A DNA stretch of 64,000 bases, taken from contig NZ_CP073013.1 of assembly GCF_020694005.1 (NCBI RefSeq), positions 1,250,578 to 1,314,577 on the forward strand, written 5' to 3'. Below the pieces are notes generated by a model that worked only from the letters and a program-made list of their open reading frames with translations, searched no databases and was not told where the DNA came from. Below, piece by piece: positions 25,899 to 35,864 of this stretch (position 1 is its first letter; each line of letters begins with the position of its first letter). The DNA is from Marinomonas profundi (lineage in GTDB: Bacteria > Pseudomonadota > Gammaproteobacteria > Pseudomonadales > Marinomonadaceae). A program made the position numbers and the translations under genes.

Positions 25899-26654
25899 CT
25901 AGAGAAACATCCCGCCAGACGCTTCAATACGTTGTCCCGTAATCCAGCCGCTACCTTCACTCAACAACATGGCAACTGCGTTACCAATATCATCGGCTTC
26001 ACCGACACGACCAAGTGCCGTGATAGACGACACCATTTGATTCATTTGTGGGTTATCACGTACATTACCATCGCGAAAATCCGTCGCGATTGCTCCCGGT
26101 GCCAAGGTATTTACACGAATTTGTCGATTTGCGAACTCTTTTGCCATATAACGCGTCATGACTTCTACTGCACCTTTGGCTATAGCGTAGGCACTTGAAC
26201 CTGACATACTAAAACGTGCCAAGCCAGAAGAAACATTCAGAATGTGTCCGCCGTTTTTAATAAAGGGCAATAACGCCTGTGTTAAAAAGAACGGGCCTTT
26301 CACATGAATAGCCAACATATCTTCCAACTCTTCATAAGTCGTGTCTTCAAGACTGGCATGCATGCCTGTACCTGCGTTGTTGAGTAAATAGTCCACATCC
26401 GAACGCCCAAATTCACGCTCTAGTATGATGCCTAATTGACTAATAAAGACCTCAAACGCTGCCACATCTCGTGTATCCAGCTGAACAGCAAATGCTTTTT
26501 GGCCTTTTTGCTGAATGGTCTCAACCACGTCGTCAGCCGCTGCTTTATTTTGGTGGTAGGTAAACAGCACATCGACGTCTTTGTCCGCCAGAGCTAATGC
26601 GCTGCTTTTTCCTAATCCTCTGCTTGCACCTGTGATGATCGCTAACTTTTTCAT
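25899..26654 (-). CDS. Short-chain dehydrogenase/reductase
   Basis: The 251-residue protein is a classical SDR: TGASRGLGKS nucleotide-binding motif (residues 8-17), the NNAG motif in YLLNNAGTGMH, the catalytic Ser in ILNVSSGLARF and the YAIAK Tyr-Lys pair (about 155-159), and the C-terminal GSGWITGQRIEASGG of the FabG-like group. The substrate is unknown. It is divergent from the LysR gene at 26781, which probably controls it. Its use of NADPH is suggested by the Arg in the glycine motif. Confidence 0.88.
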   Translation of the reverse strand: MKKLAIITGASRGLGKSSALALADKDVDVLFTYHQNKAAADDVVETIQQKGQKAFAVQLDTRDVAAFEVFISQLGIILEREFGRSDVDYLLNNAGTGMHASLEDTTYEELEDMLAIHVKGPFFLTQALLPFIKNGGHILNVSSGLARFSMSGSSAYAIAKGAVEVMTRYMAKEFANRQIRVNTLAPGAIATDFRDGNVRDNPQMNQMVSSITALGRVGEADDIGNAVAMLLSEGSGWITGQRIEASGGMFL

Positions 26655-26749
26655 AGTCTATTCCTCGTTGTTTATTTGTTCGGTTGTCGAAACACAAGTG
26701 CAGAATAAAGATTTTATTAATCTGGATATACGTACCAAAAGTGATAACA

Positions 26750-26770
26750 TTGTTCGCATTAGGCGAACAA
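26750..26770. promoter_or_regulatory. Inverted repeat, candidate LysR operator
   Basis: TTGTTCGC-ATTAG-GCGAACAA is a perfect 8-5-8 inverted repeat ending 10 bases before the lysR ATG at 26781. It fits the T-N11-A rule and could be the autoregulatory site of that regulator and the control point for the divergent SDR gene. Confidence 0.6.
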
Positions 26771-26780
26771 AGGAAAAGTA

Positions 26781-27674
26781 ATGGACAAGTTTGAAGCTAT
26801 GCAACGTTTTGTCTTAGTCGCTCAATTTGGTAGTTTCACTAAAGCAGCAGATGCTCTTGGCTTGCCAAAATCGAGCATCTCCAGTGCAGTCCAAGGTCTT
26901 GAACGTGAACTGGGGACACGACTTTTGCATCGCAGCACTCGCAATATCACGTTAACCCAAGACGGTGAGATCTATTTACCACAGTGCCGAGCATTACTCG
27001 CTAATTTAGACGCACTAGACAGCCAATTCCAACGAGAACCAAGTGATGTTCGCGGTGTACTTCGAGTCGACATGCCAAGCCGCTTTGCAACCACTGTCGT
27101 TATTCCCCAATTAGCAAAGTTTATCGATCAATATCCAAACATCCGCCTAAAGATAAGTAGTGCGGATTATCGAGTAGATATGATTAAAGAAGGCATTGAT
27201 TGCGTCATTCGAGTGGGTAATCTTGCTGACAGCAGTCTTATCGCTCGTCCCTTAACACAGTACAAAAGCCTAAACTGTGTATCACCCTGCTACGTGAAAA
27301 AGTTTGGCATCCCACAAACGCTTGCAGAATTAACCAATCATAAGCTGATCGAATATTCCCATTCACTAGGCAATCTCGATGCACAATTTGAGTACATGGA
27401 AGACAACAAGGTAAAACAACAATCCATGCCAAGCAGCCTAGCGGTTAATGGCACAGACGCCTATTTGAATGCTTGTTTGTCGGGTCTTGGTATTGCACAA
27501 CTCCCTGTAATTGGTGCGGAAGGTTTCATCGAAAAAGGCCTGCTTATTCCTGTATTAACTCAATTCGAAGCAGAGCCAATGCCGGTATCTTTGCTCTATC
27601 CATCACGCAGACAACCAACCAAACGCCTGACTGTCTTTATGGATTGGCTACAGTCAATAATGCTAACGAAATAA
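26781..27674 (+). CDS. LysR family transcriptional regulator
   Basis: The 297-residue protein begins MDKFEAMQRFVLVAQFGSFT and continues KAADALGLPKSSISSAVQGL, a LysR HTH of the CrgA/AaeR-like group. The effector domain shows VDMPSRFATTVVIPQLAKFI and CVIRVGNLADSSLIARPL. AAAGGAAAAGTA precedes the ATG. It is divergent from the SDR gene and lies just before the sulfate transporter operon, which starts 160 bp further on; the SDR is the more likely target. The inducer is unknown. Confidence 0.86.
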   Translation: MDKFEAMQRFVLVAQFGSFTKAADALGLPKSSISSAVQGLERELGTRLLHRSTRNITLTQDGEIYLPQCRALLANLDALDSQFQREPSDVRGVLRVDMPSRFATTVVIPQLAKFIDQYPNIRLKISSADYRVDMIKEGIDCVIRVGNLADSSLIARPLTQYKSLNCVSPCYVKKFGIPQTLAELTNHKLIEYSHSLGNLDAQFEYMEDNKVKQQSMPSSLAVNGTDAYLNACLSGLGIAQLPVIGAEGFIEKGLLIPVLTQFEAEPMPVSLLYPSRRQPTKRLTVFMDWLQSIMLTK

Positions 27675-27835
27675 AAAAAGTCACAACTCATTTCATTAAA
27701 TTATCAAAAAGCATTTGTTTTGAATAATTGTCCTATCTATATTCCAAAAAAGTTTATTTATGGACATTGTAATAACTAAATCTTTTAAGTAACCTCTTTC
27801 TTAATGAAATATTAAGCTTCCCAGACGAGGGTACT

Positions 27836-28849
27836 ATGAAATCTAAACCACGCTTTTTGAAATCCATTATTGGTACATTGTTGTTGAGCGGCGCCGTACA
27901 AGCGTCGGCGGCGGATCAAACCATTCTTAACACGTCTTACGACATCGCTCGTGAGTTGTTCGCGGCTTACAACCCAACTTTTGAGCAACATTGGTTGGAC
28001 AAAACCGGCAAAACCATCGAGATCAAACAGTCTCACTCGGGTTCTTCCAAACAAGCAAACGCCATCATGAATGGTTTGTCTGCTGATGTGGTGACCTTCA
28101 ACCAAGTCACCGACGTGCAAGTCTTGCATGACAAAGGCAAGATGATCCCAGGCGATTGGAAAGAGCAATTCCCTAATGCCAGCTCGCCTTACTATTCAAC
28201 GATTGCCTTCCTTGTTCGTAAGGGCAATCCTAAAAACATTCAAAACTGGGGCGATTTAGCGGCGCAAGATGTGGCTTTGGTATTTCCTAACCCAAAAACC
28301 TCTGGCAACGGTCGCTATACTTTCCTAGCCGCTCAGGGTTATGCACAAAAAACCTTCGGTAAAAACAACGAAGCACAAGTCGACGATTTCCTAGGCACGT
28401 TTCTGAAAAACGTCTCTGTGTTTGATACCGGCGGTCGTGGCGCGACGACAACCTTCGTTGAGCGTGGTATCGGTGATGTATTGATTACGTTTGAGTCCGA
28501 AGTAAACAACATCCGTAACCAATACGGTGCCGATAACTACGAAGTCGTGGTACCAAAAACCTCTATCTTGGCGGAATTTCCCGTGGCCGTGGTTGAGAAA
28601 AATGTTAAAAAGAACGGCACCGAAGACGTGTCTCGTGAATACCTGAGCTACTTGTACAGCGAAGCATCCCAGCGTCTATTAGCGGGTTTTAACTACCGTG
28701 TTCACAACGATGTAGTGAAAAAAGAATTCGCAGACACCTTCCCTGAAGTAGATTTGTTAACCGTCGAAAATATTGCTGGCGGCTGGCCACAAGCGACTAA
28801 AGACATCTTCACTAATGGTGGTAAACTAGACCGACTTCAGCGTCGCTAA
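27836..28849 (+). CDS. cysP: Sulfate/thiosulfate ABC transporter substrate-binding protein
   Basis: The 337-residue periplasmic protein has a signal peptide (about 1-25, ending ASA-AD) and the Sbp/CysP sequence: [76 protein letters not shown] and ITFESEVNN. These blocks bind the sulfate oxyanion. It delivers sulfate to the CysTW-CysA transporter encoded downstream. A hairpin follows the gene, which would allow more of this product than of the membrane parts. CysP and Sbp are hard to tell apart by sequence alone. Confidence 0.92.
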   Translation: MKSKPRFLKSIIGTLLLSGAVQASAADQTILNTSYDIARELFAAYNPTFEQHWLDKTGKTIEIKQSHSGSSKQANAIMNGLSADVVTFNQVTDVQVLHDKGKMIPGDWKEQFPNASSPYYSTIAFLVRKGNPKNIQNWGDLAAQDVALVFPNPKTSGNGRYTFLAAQGYAQKTFGKNNEAQVDDFLGTFLKNVSVFDTGGRGATTTFVERGIGDVLITFESEVNNIRNQYGADNYEVVVPKTSILAEFPVAVVEKNVKKNGTEDVSREYLSYLYSEASQRLLAGFNYRVHNDVVKKEFADTFPEVDLLTVENIAGGWPQATKDIFTNGGKLDRLQRR

Positions 28850-28869
28850 TATCAAAACAGATAACAACT

Positions 28870-28899
28870 AGCCGGATACGCTTGCGTGTTCGGCTTTTC
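28870..28899 (+). terminator. Attenuating hairpin between cysP and cysT
   Basis: AGCCGGATACGC-TT-GCGTGTTCGGCT forms a 12-bp stem with two G-U pairs followed by TTTCTG. The T-run is short, so it is more likely a partial stop or an mRNA stabiliser than a full terminator. Confidence 0.65.
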
Positions 28900-28967
28900 T
28901 GTCTTTAATTTTCTGTCTTTAAAGTCACTAGCGCCTTCATTGCAACACTGTTATCGAGACCATAAAC

Positions 28968-29828
28968 ATGGCAACACATTTAAGCGCGGCCGACACGCGA
29001 CCTCGCCATAAGCGAGTCTTGCCCGGACTCAGTTTAAGCTTGGGAACCTCTCTGCTGTTTATCAGTTTGATTCTGCTCCTGCCCATGACAGGGCTGATCA
29101 TGCAATCTGTCGATATGGGTTGGGACAGATATTGGCAAGTAATCAGCGATGAACGTGTGGTCGCCAGTTACAAGGTCACCCTATGGGCGGCGTTATTGGC
29201 GTCTATTTTTAACGGTTTCTTTGGTCTATTGCTCGCGTGGGTTTTAGTCCGTTATGAATTCCCCGGACGTCGCATTTTAGACGCGTTAGTGGATTTGCCC
29301 TTTGCGTTACCAACCGCGGTTGCCGGTATTACCTTAGCCACCTTGTACGCACAAAACGGCTGGTACGGTGACATACTCGAAAGCCTAGGGCTCAAAGTCG
29401 CTTATACGCCGTGGGGCATTGTGCTTGCCATGGCCTTCACCAGTATTCCCTTTGTGGTCAGAACCGTGCAACCGGTTTTGGAAGAGCTGTCCCCCGAAGA
29501 AGAGGAAGCGGGTATGACTTTAGGCGCGTCCGATTGGTCGGTGTTTCGTCGGGTGATTTTTCCGGCCTTGTGGCCAGCCTTGATGACGGGCATTGCCTTG
29601 TCGTTTACCCGTAGCTTAGGCGAATTTGGCGCGGTCATTTTCATCGCGGGCAACATGCCTTACGTCAGTGAAATTACTTCCTTGATGATTTTTGTCAGCT
29701 TACAAGAATTTGATTTTGCGGCGGCCAGCGCCATTGCGTCCGTTGTCTTAATGGCGTCCTTGGTACTGCTGTTCGCGATTAACCTCTGGCAAGCACGGTA
29801 TTTACGCCGTCTTCATGGACGCAGTTAG
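28968..29828 (+). CDS. cysT: Sulfate ABC transporter permease CysT
   Basis: The 286-residue inner-membrane protein has six hydrophobic segments and the permease EAA loop EEEEAGMTLGASDWSVFRRVIFPALWPAL (about residues 180-205), which contacts the ATPase. FPGRRILDALVDLPFALPTAVAGITLATLY and SLGEFGAVIFIAGNMPY are CysT/CysU signatures. It pairs with CysW in the sulfate/thiosulfate importer. The next gene begins 9 bases after its stop. Confidence 0.93.
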   Translation: MATHLSAADTRPRHKRVLPGLSLSLGTSLLFISLILLLPMTGLIMQSVDMGWDRYWQVISDERVVASYKVTLWAALLASIFNGFFGLLLAWVLVRYEFPGRRILDALVDLPFALPTAVAGITLATLYAQNGWYGDILESLGLKVAYTPWGIVLAMAFTSIPFVVRTVQPVLEELSPEEEEAGMTLGASDWSVFRRVIFPALWPALMTGIALSFTRSLGEFGAVIFIAGNMPYVSEITSLMIFVSLQEFDFAAASAIASVVLMASLVLLFAINLWQARYLRRLHGRS

Positions 29829-29837
29829 GAAGAGATT

Positions 29838-30719
29838 ATGTCATCTACGAAAAACGTATCTAGCCAGCTAAGAGTCGGCGACAGCCCTTGGGTAAAATGG
29901 TCGCTCATTGGCATTACCCTGTTTCTGACGGCCATTTTGTTAGTGGTGCCACTCATTGCCATCTTTCAACAAGCCTTTATGGAAGGCGCGGCGCATTACT
30001 TTAGCAGTTTAATCGAAGCCGACACCTTGCACGCCATAGGATTAACACTGCTCGTTGTGCTTCTAACCGTGCCCATTAACTTGGTTTTCGGCGTCATGCT
30101 GGCGTGGGCTGTGACCCGCTTTGAATTCCCCGGCCGTAAATTATTAATGACCCTGATGGACATTCCGTTTGCGGTATCGCCTGTGGTGGCGGGTCTGCTT
30201 TACCTTTTGCTGTACGGCAACAACGGTTGGATCGGCTCATGGCTATATGACCAAGACATCCAGCTGATGTTCGCGTGGCCCGGCATTGTCATGGTGACGG
30301 TGTTTGTCACTTGTCCGTTTGTGGCGCGTGAATTAATCCCCTTGATGCAACAACAAGGTCGAGAAGACGAAGAAGCCGCCGTAATTTTAGGCGCGTCTGG
30401 CTGGCAATTGTTCCGCCGCGTTACCTTGCCGAATATCAAATGGGCGCTGATTTATGGGGTGATTCTCACCAATGCTCGAGCGGTGGGGGAATTCGGTGCT
30501 GTGTCTGTGGTGTCCGGTAATATTCGTGGTGAAACCAACACCTTGCCATTATTGGTGCAAGCGCAATATGAAGACTATCAAGCGGCAGCGGCCTTTGCCA
30601 GTGCGTCTCTACTAGCCATGCTCGCTTTACTAACCTTGCTGCTTAAAGCCTTCATCGAATGGCGTCTGGAACGCAGTTTAAAAATTGAAGCTGAAAAAGA
30701 AAAACAGGTGACACAATGA
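29838..30719 (+). CDS. cysW: Sulfate ABC transporter permease CysW
   Basis: The 293-residue protein is homologous to CysT with six membrane helices and the EAA loop [29 protein letters not shown]. The block [26 protein letters not shown] is the CysW signature. It forms the heterodimeric channel with CysT. It overlaps the cysA start by 4 bases (ATGA), so expression of channel and ATPase is coupled. Confidence 0.94.
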   Translation: MSSTKNVSSQLRVGDSPWVKWSLIGITLFLTAILLVVPLIAIFQQAFMEGAAHYFSSLIEADTLHAIGLTLLVVLLTVPINLVFGVMLAWAVTRFEFPGRKLLMTLMDIPFAVSPVVAGLLYLLLYGNNGWIGSWLYDQDIQLMFAWPGIVMVTVFVTCPFVARELIPLMQQQGREDEEAAVILGASGWQLFRRVTLPNIKWALIYGVILTNARAVGEFGAVSVVSGNIRGETNTLPLLVQAQYEDYQAAAAFASASLLAMLALLTLLLKAFIEWRLERSLKIEAEKEKQVTQ

Positions 30720-31837
30720 GTATTTTGATTGAAAACATCTCCAAGAAATTTGGCCACTTTCAAGCCTTGTCACCTTTGTCATTGGATATTAACGAAGGCG
30801 AAATGATTGGCTTACTGGGGCCGTCCGGCTCGGGCAAAACCACCCTATTGCGTATTATCGCGGGGCTTGAAGGCGCCGATACAGGACGCATTCAATTTGG
30901 TGACCGAGACGTGACCAACTTACACGTGCGCGATCGACGCGTAGGCTTTGTGTTCCAAAACTACGCCTTGTTCCGCCACATGACAGTGGCTGACAACGTA
31001 GCCTTTGGCCTAGAAGTCTTGCCTCGTAAAGAGCGGCCCAGCGCCACTGAAATCAAAACACGGGTGATGCATTTATTGGAAATGGTGCAGCTTGAGCACC
31101 TTGCCAACCGTTTTCCATCCCAGCTTTCTGGCGGGCAAAAACAACGTATCGCCTTGGCGCGTGCTTTGGCGACACAGCCCGAAGTCTTGTTGCTAGACGA
31201 ACCCTTCGGCGCCTTGGATGCCAAGGTGCGCAAAGAACTGCGTCGCTGGTTGCGTGGCTTACACGATGAACTTGGCTTCACCAGTGTCTTTGTCACCCAC
31301 GACCAAGAAGAAGCCTTAGAATTGTCAGATCGCGTTGTGGTGATGAGCAATGGACACATTGAACAAATCGACCAACCGGGTGCGCTTTACGCCTCACCGA
31401 ACAGCCGCTTTGTGTTCGACTTCCTTGGCAACGCCAATGTTTTTGACGGCAAAATCGACAGCGGCAAATGGCACAATGGATCGGCTAATATCGCTTTACC
31501 GACCACGACCGAGCTAAAAGACGGTCAGTTATATATACGCTCCCACGAGTTTTTTGTTTCTAAAGCGCCAACAACGCAAGCCAACTTGCCACTGAGAGTG
31601 ATTGCCATCAACCCGATTGGCGCCGAAGTCCGCCTCGAACTCACCCCAATCGACTGGCAAAGCAACGACGTCTGGGAAATCGACCTGCCCCACAAGGCGT
31701 TTGACAAAAACGGCTTCGAGAAAGGCCAAACCTTGTACGTCACCCCGAAAGCCGGCTATTTCTTCGCCCATGACGCACAACAAGCAGTGCAATTGAACTG
31801 GGAAGCAGAAAAAACAATCACCGCGGGAAATGTCTAA
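30716..31837 (+). CDS. cysA: Sulfate ABC transporter ATP-binding protein
   Basis: The 373-residue ATPase has Walker [10 protein letters not shown] (about residues 35-43), Q-loop in [16 protein letters not shown], signature [16 protein letters not shown], Walker [12 protein letters not shown] and switch His in FVTHDQEEA. The C-terminal third after [10 protein letters not shown] is the regulatory TOBE domain usual for CysA. It powers sulfate and thiosulfate import. It is the last gene of the operon and is followed by a hairpin. Confidence 0.95.
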   Translation: MSILIENISKKFGHFQALSPLSLDINEGEMIGLLGPSGSGKTTLLRIIAGLEGADTGRIQFGDRDVTNLHVRDRRVGFVFQNYALFRHMTVADNVAFGLEVLPRKERPSATEIKTRVMHLLEMVQLEHLANRFPSQLSGGQKQRIALARALATQPEVLLLDEPFGALDAKVRKELRRWLRGLHDELGFTSVFVTHDQEEALELSDRVVVMSNGHIEQIDQPGALYASPNSRFVFDFLGNANVFDGKIDSGKWHNGSANIALPTTTELKDGQLYIRSHEFFVSKAPTTQANLPLRVIAINPIGAEVRLELTPIDWQSNDVWEIDLPHKAFDKNGFEKGQTLYVTPKAGYFFAHDAQQAVQLNWEAEKTITAGNV

Positions 31838-31851
31838 TTAACCTCAACCTA

Positions 31852-31876
31852 AGAGCGACACTTATAGTGTCGCTCT
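31852..31876. terminator. Perfect hairpin between cysA and the deacetylase gene
   Basis: AGAGCGACACT-TAT-AGTGTCGCTCT is a perfect 11-bp stem between converging genes. There is only a weak T-run after it, so its strength as an intrinsic terminator is uncertain. Confidence 0.65.
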
Positions 31877-31882
31877 ATTGCG

Positions 31883-32806
31883 TTAAAGCCTCATCAGGCT
31901 TTTGATATGACAAAACGCGGCGCGGCCGAGGGCGTCTATGTTGTAGCCGCCTTCCAATACCGAGACGACTTTCCCGCCGCAATGGCGATCTGCTACGTCC
32001 ATCAAAAGATCGGTAATCCAGGTAAAGTCCGACTCGCTCAATCTAAGCTGCCCCATGGGGTCTTCTTTATGAGCATCAAAGCCAGCTGAAATCATAATAA
32101 GCTGAGGTTTAAACGCATCGAGCGCTGGAAGCAGTTGCTCAGTCATCATCGTTTGAAAGGCTTCACTACCGGAACCTGCGGCCAAAGGCATGTGTAGAAT
32201 ATTATCGTGGGAAGCGCCGGGGTCGCTGTAGGGATAAAACGGGTGTTGATAGCTGGACGCATAAAGCACGTTAGGATCGGTCTTAAAAATGTCTTCGGTG
32301 CCGTTGCCGTGATGTACGTCAAAATCCACAATCGCCACGCGCTCCAAACCGTATTGCTCGATGGCATAACGGGTGCCAACGGCGATGTTATTAAACAAGC
32401 AGAAACCCATGGCTTTGTCGTATTCTGCATGATGACCCGGTGGGCGAATCGCACAAAACGCATTGTCCATCTCGCCTGACATGACTAAATCGACCGCTTT
32501 AATCACCGAACCTGCTGCATACAGTGCCGCGTCTAACGTGTGCGGCATCATCAAGGTTTCTGGCTCCAGTTCCACATGACCTTCTTCTGGCGCGCGGGCA
32601 AAAATAGAATCCACATAGGCTGTATCATGGGCGAGAATTAGCTGGTCACGCGTTGCTGGATCGGACTCCAATCGACGCAAAAAATCCATTAACTGCCCCA
32701 TGATCAAGCGATTTTGAATCGCGCCAAGCCGCAGTGGCGATTCAGGATGATCGTCGCCCATATCATGTTTGTCACAATACGTGTGTGTGATGTAAGCCGT
32801 TGTCAT
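31883..32806 (-). CDS. Histone-deacetylase-family zinc hydrolase
   Basis: From the ATG at 32806 the protein has 307 residues. It shows RPPGHHAEYDKAMGFCLFNN (catalytic His pair), VAIVDFDVHHGNGTEDIF (zinc ligands Asp and His), SAGFDAHKEDPMG (third zinc ligand Asp) and VLEGGYNIDALG. These are complete active-site blocks of the class II-like bacterial HDAC/AcuC/acetylpolyamine amidohydrolase superfamily. The reaction would be deacetylation of a lysine or polyamine. It is divergent from a Pat-type acetyltransferase, which makes protein lysine deacetylation attractive, though polyamine deacetylation cannot be excluded. A longer frame to 32905 adds residues without family support. Confidence 0.88.
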   Translation of the reverse strand: MTTAYITHTYCDKHDMGDDHPESPLRLGAIQNRLIMGQLMDFLRRLESDPATRDQLILAHDTAYVDSIFARAPEEGHVELEPETLMMPHTLDAALYAAGSVIKAVDLVMSGEMDNAFCAIRPPGHHAEYDKAMGFCLFNNIAVGTRYAIEQYGLERVAIVDFDVHHGNGTEDIFKTDPNVLYASSYQHPFYPYSDPGASHDNILHMPLAAGSGSEAFQTMMTEQLLPALDAFKPQLIMISAGFDAHKEDPMGQLRLSESDFTWITDLLMDVADRHCGGKVVSVLEGGYNIDALGRAAFCHIKSLMRL

Positions 32807-32967
32807 TGGATGTCTCTGAATTTTTATTTTTCTATAGTTGTTATGACTGTGTCTTGTATCAAGCCACAAATGAAAAAGACAATCCATCCTACCATGGTCT
32901 ACCATTCATACGGATGAAGACTATGCTACTGTCATAAGATGTACATTGAGTTTATGGAGAAGATCAG

Positions 32968-35439
32968 GTGAGCCAACACGCATTACAGTCTCTACTCGCC
33001 CCGACCTCTATGGTGGTGCTCACGGGCAACGACGCCCACGACCCTCTCATGTTGGCGCTGTTAAACGCCTTATCTAACACACAAAAGTCGCACCCAGAAA
33101 AGTCGTATCAAGAGTCCAGTGCAGCAAAATCTTGTCCTGTGAGTCTGGTTGGCGTTCGGCCCGCCACAGCGTTTGCTTTTCCGCTGTATTCAACGCTCAG
33201 CGAATTACCCCAAAGCCCTGATCTTGCGGTGTTGGTCGGCTCTTATGCTGCCCAAGAAAGCCAACCTTCCATGGAAGACATTATTGCCGCCTGCGGCGCG
33301 GCGGGCATTGGTTCCTTATTAATGCTGTCGTGGACAGGCGATAGCCAAGCATCACTGGTCGACTCGTTACGCAAACACAATGTGCGTTTACTGGGCCCAA
33401 ACAGCTTTGGTATTTGTCGCCCGAAACAAGGCGTGTTTGCTTGGCTTGGCTTGACTCAGCCATTATCGGGGCGTTTGGCGCTGATGTCGCAATCGGGCAC
33501 GGTGGCCAGTGCGCTTGTAGATTGGGCCACATGGCAAGGTATCGGCTTTTCCCAAGTGGTTTCCATGGGAACACCGGTCGATGTGATGCCGTCACAAGTC
33601 TTGGACTATTTATCCAATGATTTCGACAGTCAGGCGATCTTGATGTATTTGCAGAAAATAGGCCATCCGACACGTTTTCTTAGCAGCTTACGCGCCACAG
33701 GTCGAAGCAAACCCGTTGCGGTGGTCACCGAACACTCGGTCGGTGCTGATGAACGGGTGCTCGACGCCGCGCTCAGCCGAACCGGTGCGGTACGTGGTCG
33801 ACGTTTAAATGATTTAATCGCGGCGGCTTCCGTGATGACCAATGCCCGTCGAGTCAAAGACGGCTCGCTGCTCATTATCGGCAATGGCGCAGGCCCTGGG
33901 GAGCTGGCCGCACAAAGAGCCATGGAACTGGGCATTGACCTACTCACGCCAGCAGGCGAACTACACGACAGATTAGAAGCCACCATGGCCGGTCGCGGTG
34001 GCATTGGCCCCGTCACAACCGTGTGGGCCAGTTGCGCCACGGATCTATTCATCGATCTCGCGGTCGATGCCTTGCAAAACAAGGATTGCGGCGCGGTATT
34101 ACTGACGCTCAGCCCAACCGCGCTGATCGACATTGATTCCTTGTACGATCTGATCATCAAGTTGCATCGGACACAGAAAAAGCTCGTTATGGTGTGTTTG
34201 CTGGGCGGCGGTAATATGACCAATATGCGCACGCGCATTAATGAAGCCGGCATTCCAACCTTTAGAACCCCCGAAACCGCTATTGAAGGCTTTCAGTTTT
34301 TGGTGCAATTCCAACGCAACCAATTACTCGCTAAACAATCGCCTGACAGCCATGCGTTTCGTTTTAAAATTGATGTCTCAGAAGCCACCAAAACCCTTAA
34401 TCAGCTTTTTGAACAAGAACGTAAACAAGAGCTAAAACAAGGTGACAAAATTCCCCAAACCGATACGTTAAGAGACGTTTTTGAACTGTTCCATATTCGC
34501 TTAATTACCCGTCGTCAGCCTGCTCATCAGTTATCCGCGCCGATCCATTTACGCGTCTTTCAAGATGCCATTTTTGGCCCTGCCATTGGTTTGTCTTTAG
34601 AAGGTGCTCAGCAACACAAACAAGCCGAAGCCGTTGCCTTGCCGCCACTCAACACGATTTTGGCGAAAGATTTAATCCAGCGCGCCTTTCCCGGCGAAGC
34701 GTCCTTTGAGCTGGAAAGTCTACTGCGCAACTTATCCACCATGGTGTGTGAATTACCCGAAATTGAAAGCCTAGAACTGGCCGATGTCAGACTCCACGAC
34801 AGTGGCAGTGTGTACGCTGACGTTACCGCCAATCTGCGACTTTGCAAACATTGGCGGCGCTATGAACATCTCGCGATTCACCCTTACCCAAGACAATGGG
34901 TATCAGAAAAAGTATTGAAAAATGACGAAATCGCCACCGTTAGGCCGGTTTTACCCAGAGATTCCGGCATATTGGCGGATTTTGTCCGCAGCATGTCCCA
35001 CGAAACGCGATACTTTCGCTTCATCTCCAATATCGAAGAACTCACGCCACGTATGCTCGCCAGCATGTCGCATATCGACTACGACCGAGAAATGGCGTTA
35101 CTCGCGGTCATTAACCGTGACGGACAAGATTTACTCATCGGCACCGCACGCTACATAGACAACTTCGACGATCAAAGCTGCGAATTTGCCGTCGTGCTAG
35201 GCGATGCATTCCAAGGCCTAGGCTTGGCGTCTTACCTGATGCGACAACTGTTTCAAGTCGCCGCTGACAAAGGCGTTCGTGTGATGAAAGGCATTGTCCT
35301 AGCAGAGAACAAACGCATGATCGAGTTTTGCAAACATTTAGGTTTCAGCATACAAAGAGACCCAGACGATTTTAGTCAAGTGATCGCCAGTATTAAACTA
35401 ACGCCAAACTTACTTGAAAAGTGTCGAGACGCTTGCTGA
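32968..35439 (+). CDS. Pat/PatZ-type GNAT lysine acetyltransferase with acyl-CoA-synthetase-like domain
   Basis: The 823-residue protein starts with GTG (AGAAGATCAG upstream). Residues 1 to about 470 resemble the NDP-forming acyl-CoA synthetase alpha part (SLVGVRPATAFAFPLYSTLS, LLGPNSFGICRP, RLALMSQSGTVASALVDWA, IGNGAGPGELAAQRAMELGI). Next comes only the later half of an ATP-grasp part (IHLRVFQDAIFGPAIGLSLE to LELADVRLHDSGSVYADVTA). A C-terminal GNAT domain follows (about 660-823), with VVLGDAFQGLGLASYLMRQL binding acetyl-CoA. Pat enzymes acetylate acyl-CoA synthetases and other proteins. It is some 60 residues shorter than usual because the front of the ATP-grasp region is reduced. Confidence 0.85.
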   Translation: MSQHALQSLLAPTSMVVLTGNDAHDPLMLALLNALSNTQKSHPEKSYQESSAAKSCPVSLVGVRPATAFAFPLYSTLSELPQSPDLAVLVGSYAAQESQPSMEDIIAACGAAGIGSLLMLSWTGDSQASLVDSLRKHNVRLLGPNSFGICRPKQGVFAWLGLTQPLSGRLALMSQSGTVASALVDWATWQGIGFSQVVSMGTPVDVMPSQVLDYLSNDFDSQAILMYLQKIGHPTRFLSSLRATGRSKPVAVVTEHSVGADERVLDAALSRTGAVRGRRLNDLIAAASVMTNARRVKDGSLLIIGNGAGPGELAAQRAMELGIDLLTPAGELHDRLEATMAGRGGIGPVTTVWASCATDLFIDLAVDALQNKDCGAVLLTLSPTALIDIDSLYDLIIKLHRTQKKLVMVCLLGGGNMTNMRTRINEAGIPTFRTPETAIEGFQFLVQFQRNQLLAKQSPDSHAFRFKIDVSEATKTLNQLFEQERKQELKQGDKIPQTDTLRDVFELFHIRLITRRQPAHQLSAPIHLRVFQDAIFGPAIGLSLEGAQQHKQAEAVALPPLNTILAKDLIQRAFPGEASFELESLLRNLSTMVCELPEIESLELADVRLHDSGSVYADVTANLRLCKHWRRYEHLAIHPYPRQWVSEKVLKNDEIATVRPVLPRDSGILADFVRSMSHETRYFRFISNIEELTPRMLASMSHIDYDREMALLAVINRDGQDLLIGTARYIDNFDDQSCEFAVVLGDAFQGLGLASYLMRQLFQVAADKGVRVMKGIVLAENKRMIEFCKHLGFSIQRDPDDFSQVIASIKLTPNLLEKCRDAC

Positions 35440-35466
35440 TAAATAGTAGAGCTGAATATCACGAGG

Positions 35467-35850
35467 CTAGCGAAGCACCTCAATCTCAACTTCTACAACA
35501 CCATCCCGAGTATTGCCGATACGTTGGAAGGCGGATTTACTCAAATCAATAATGCGACCACGAACGAATGGCCCACGATCATTGACGCGTACCACGACGT
35601 TTTTGCCATTCTCGACGTTGGTCACTTTAACTTTAGAGCCAAATGGCAAGCGCTTATGGGCGGCGGTCATGGCGTTTTGATCAAACAATTCACCGCTGGC
35701 GGTTTTACGCCCTTGGTACTTCATCGCGTAATAACTGGCTTTACCACTTTCTTCGAATCCAACTGAATCCGAGCGACTGATTGGACCGCTCGCGCAGGCC
35801 GTCAGCATCAGCGGCAAGATTGCCCAACATAAAATACGGATTGTTCGCAT
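35467..35850 (-). CDS. RlpA-like septal/cell wall lipoprotein
   Basis: The 127-residue protein has a lipoprotein signal with the lipobox LTAC (Cys19) and a double-psi beta-barrel domain: GKASYYAMKYQGRKTASGEL, FDQNAMTAAHKRLPFGSKVK, VTNVENGKNVVVRVNDRGPF and GRIIDLSKSAFQRIG. The conserved His and Asp of RlpA lytic transglycosylases are in AAHKRLP and NDRGPF. It lacks the C-terminal SPOR domain of full RlpA, so it may not be recruited to the septum in the same way. It is an outer membrane lipoprotein by inference. Confidence 0.86.
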   Translation of the reverse strand: MRTIRILCWAILPLMLTACASGPISRSDSVGFEESGKASYYAMKYQGRKTASGELFDQNAMTAAHKRLPFGSKVKVTNVENGKNVVVRVNDRGPFVRGRIIDLSKSAFQRIGNTRDGVVEVEIEVLR

Positions 35851-35864
35851 GGTTTTTCATTCCC

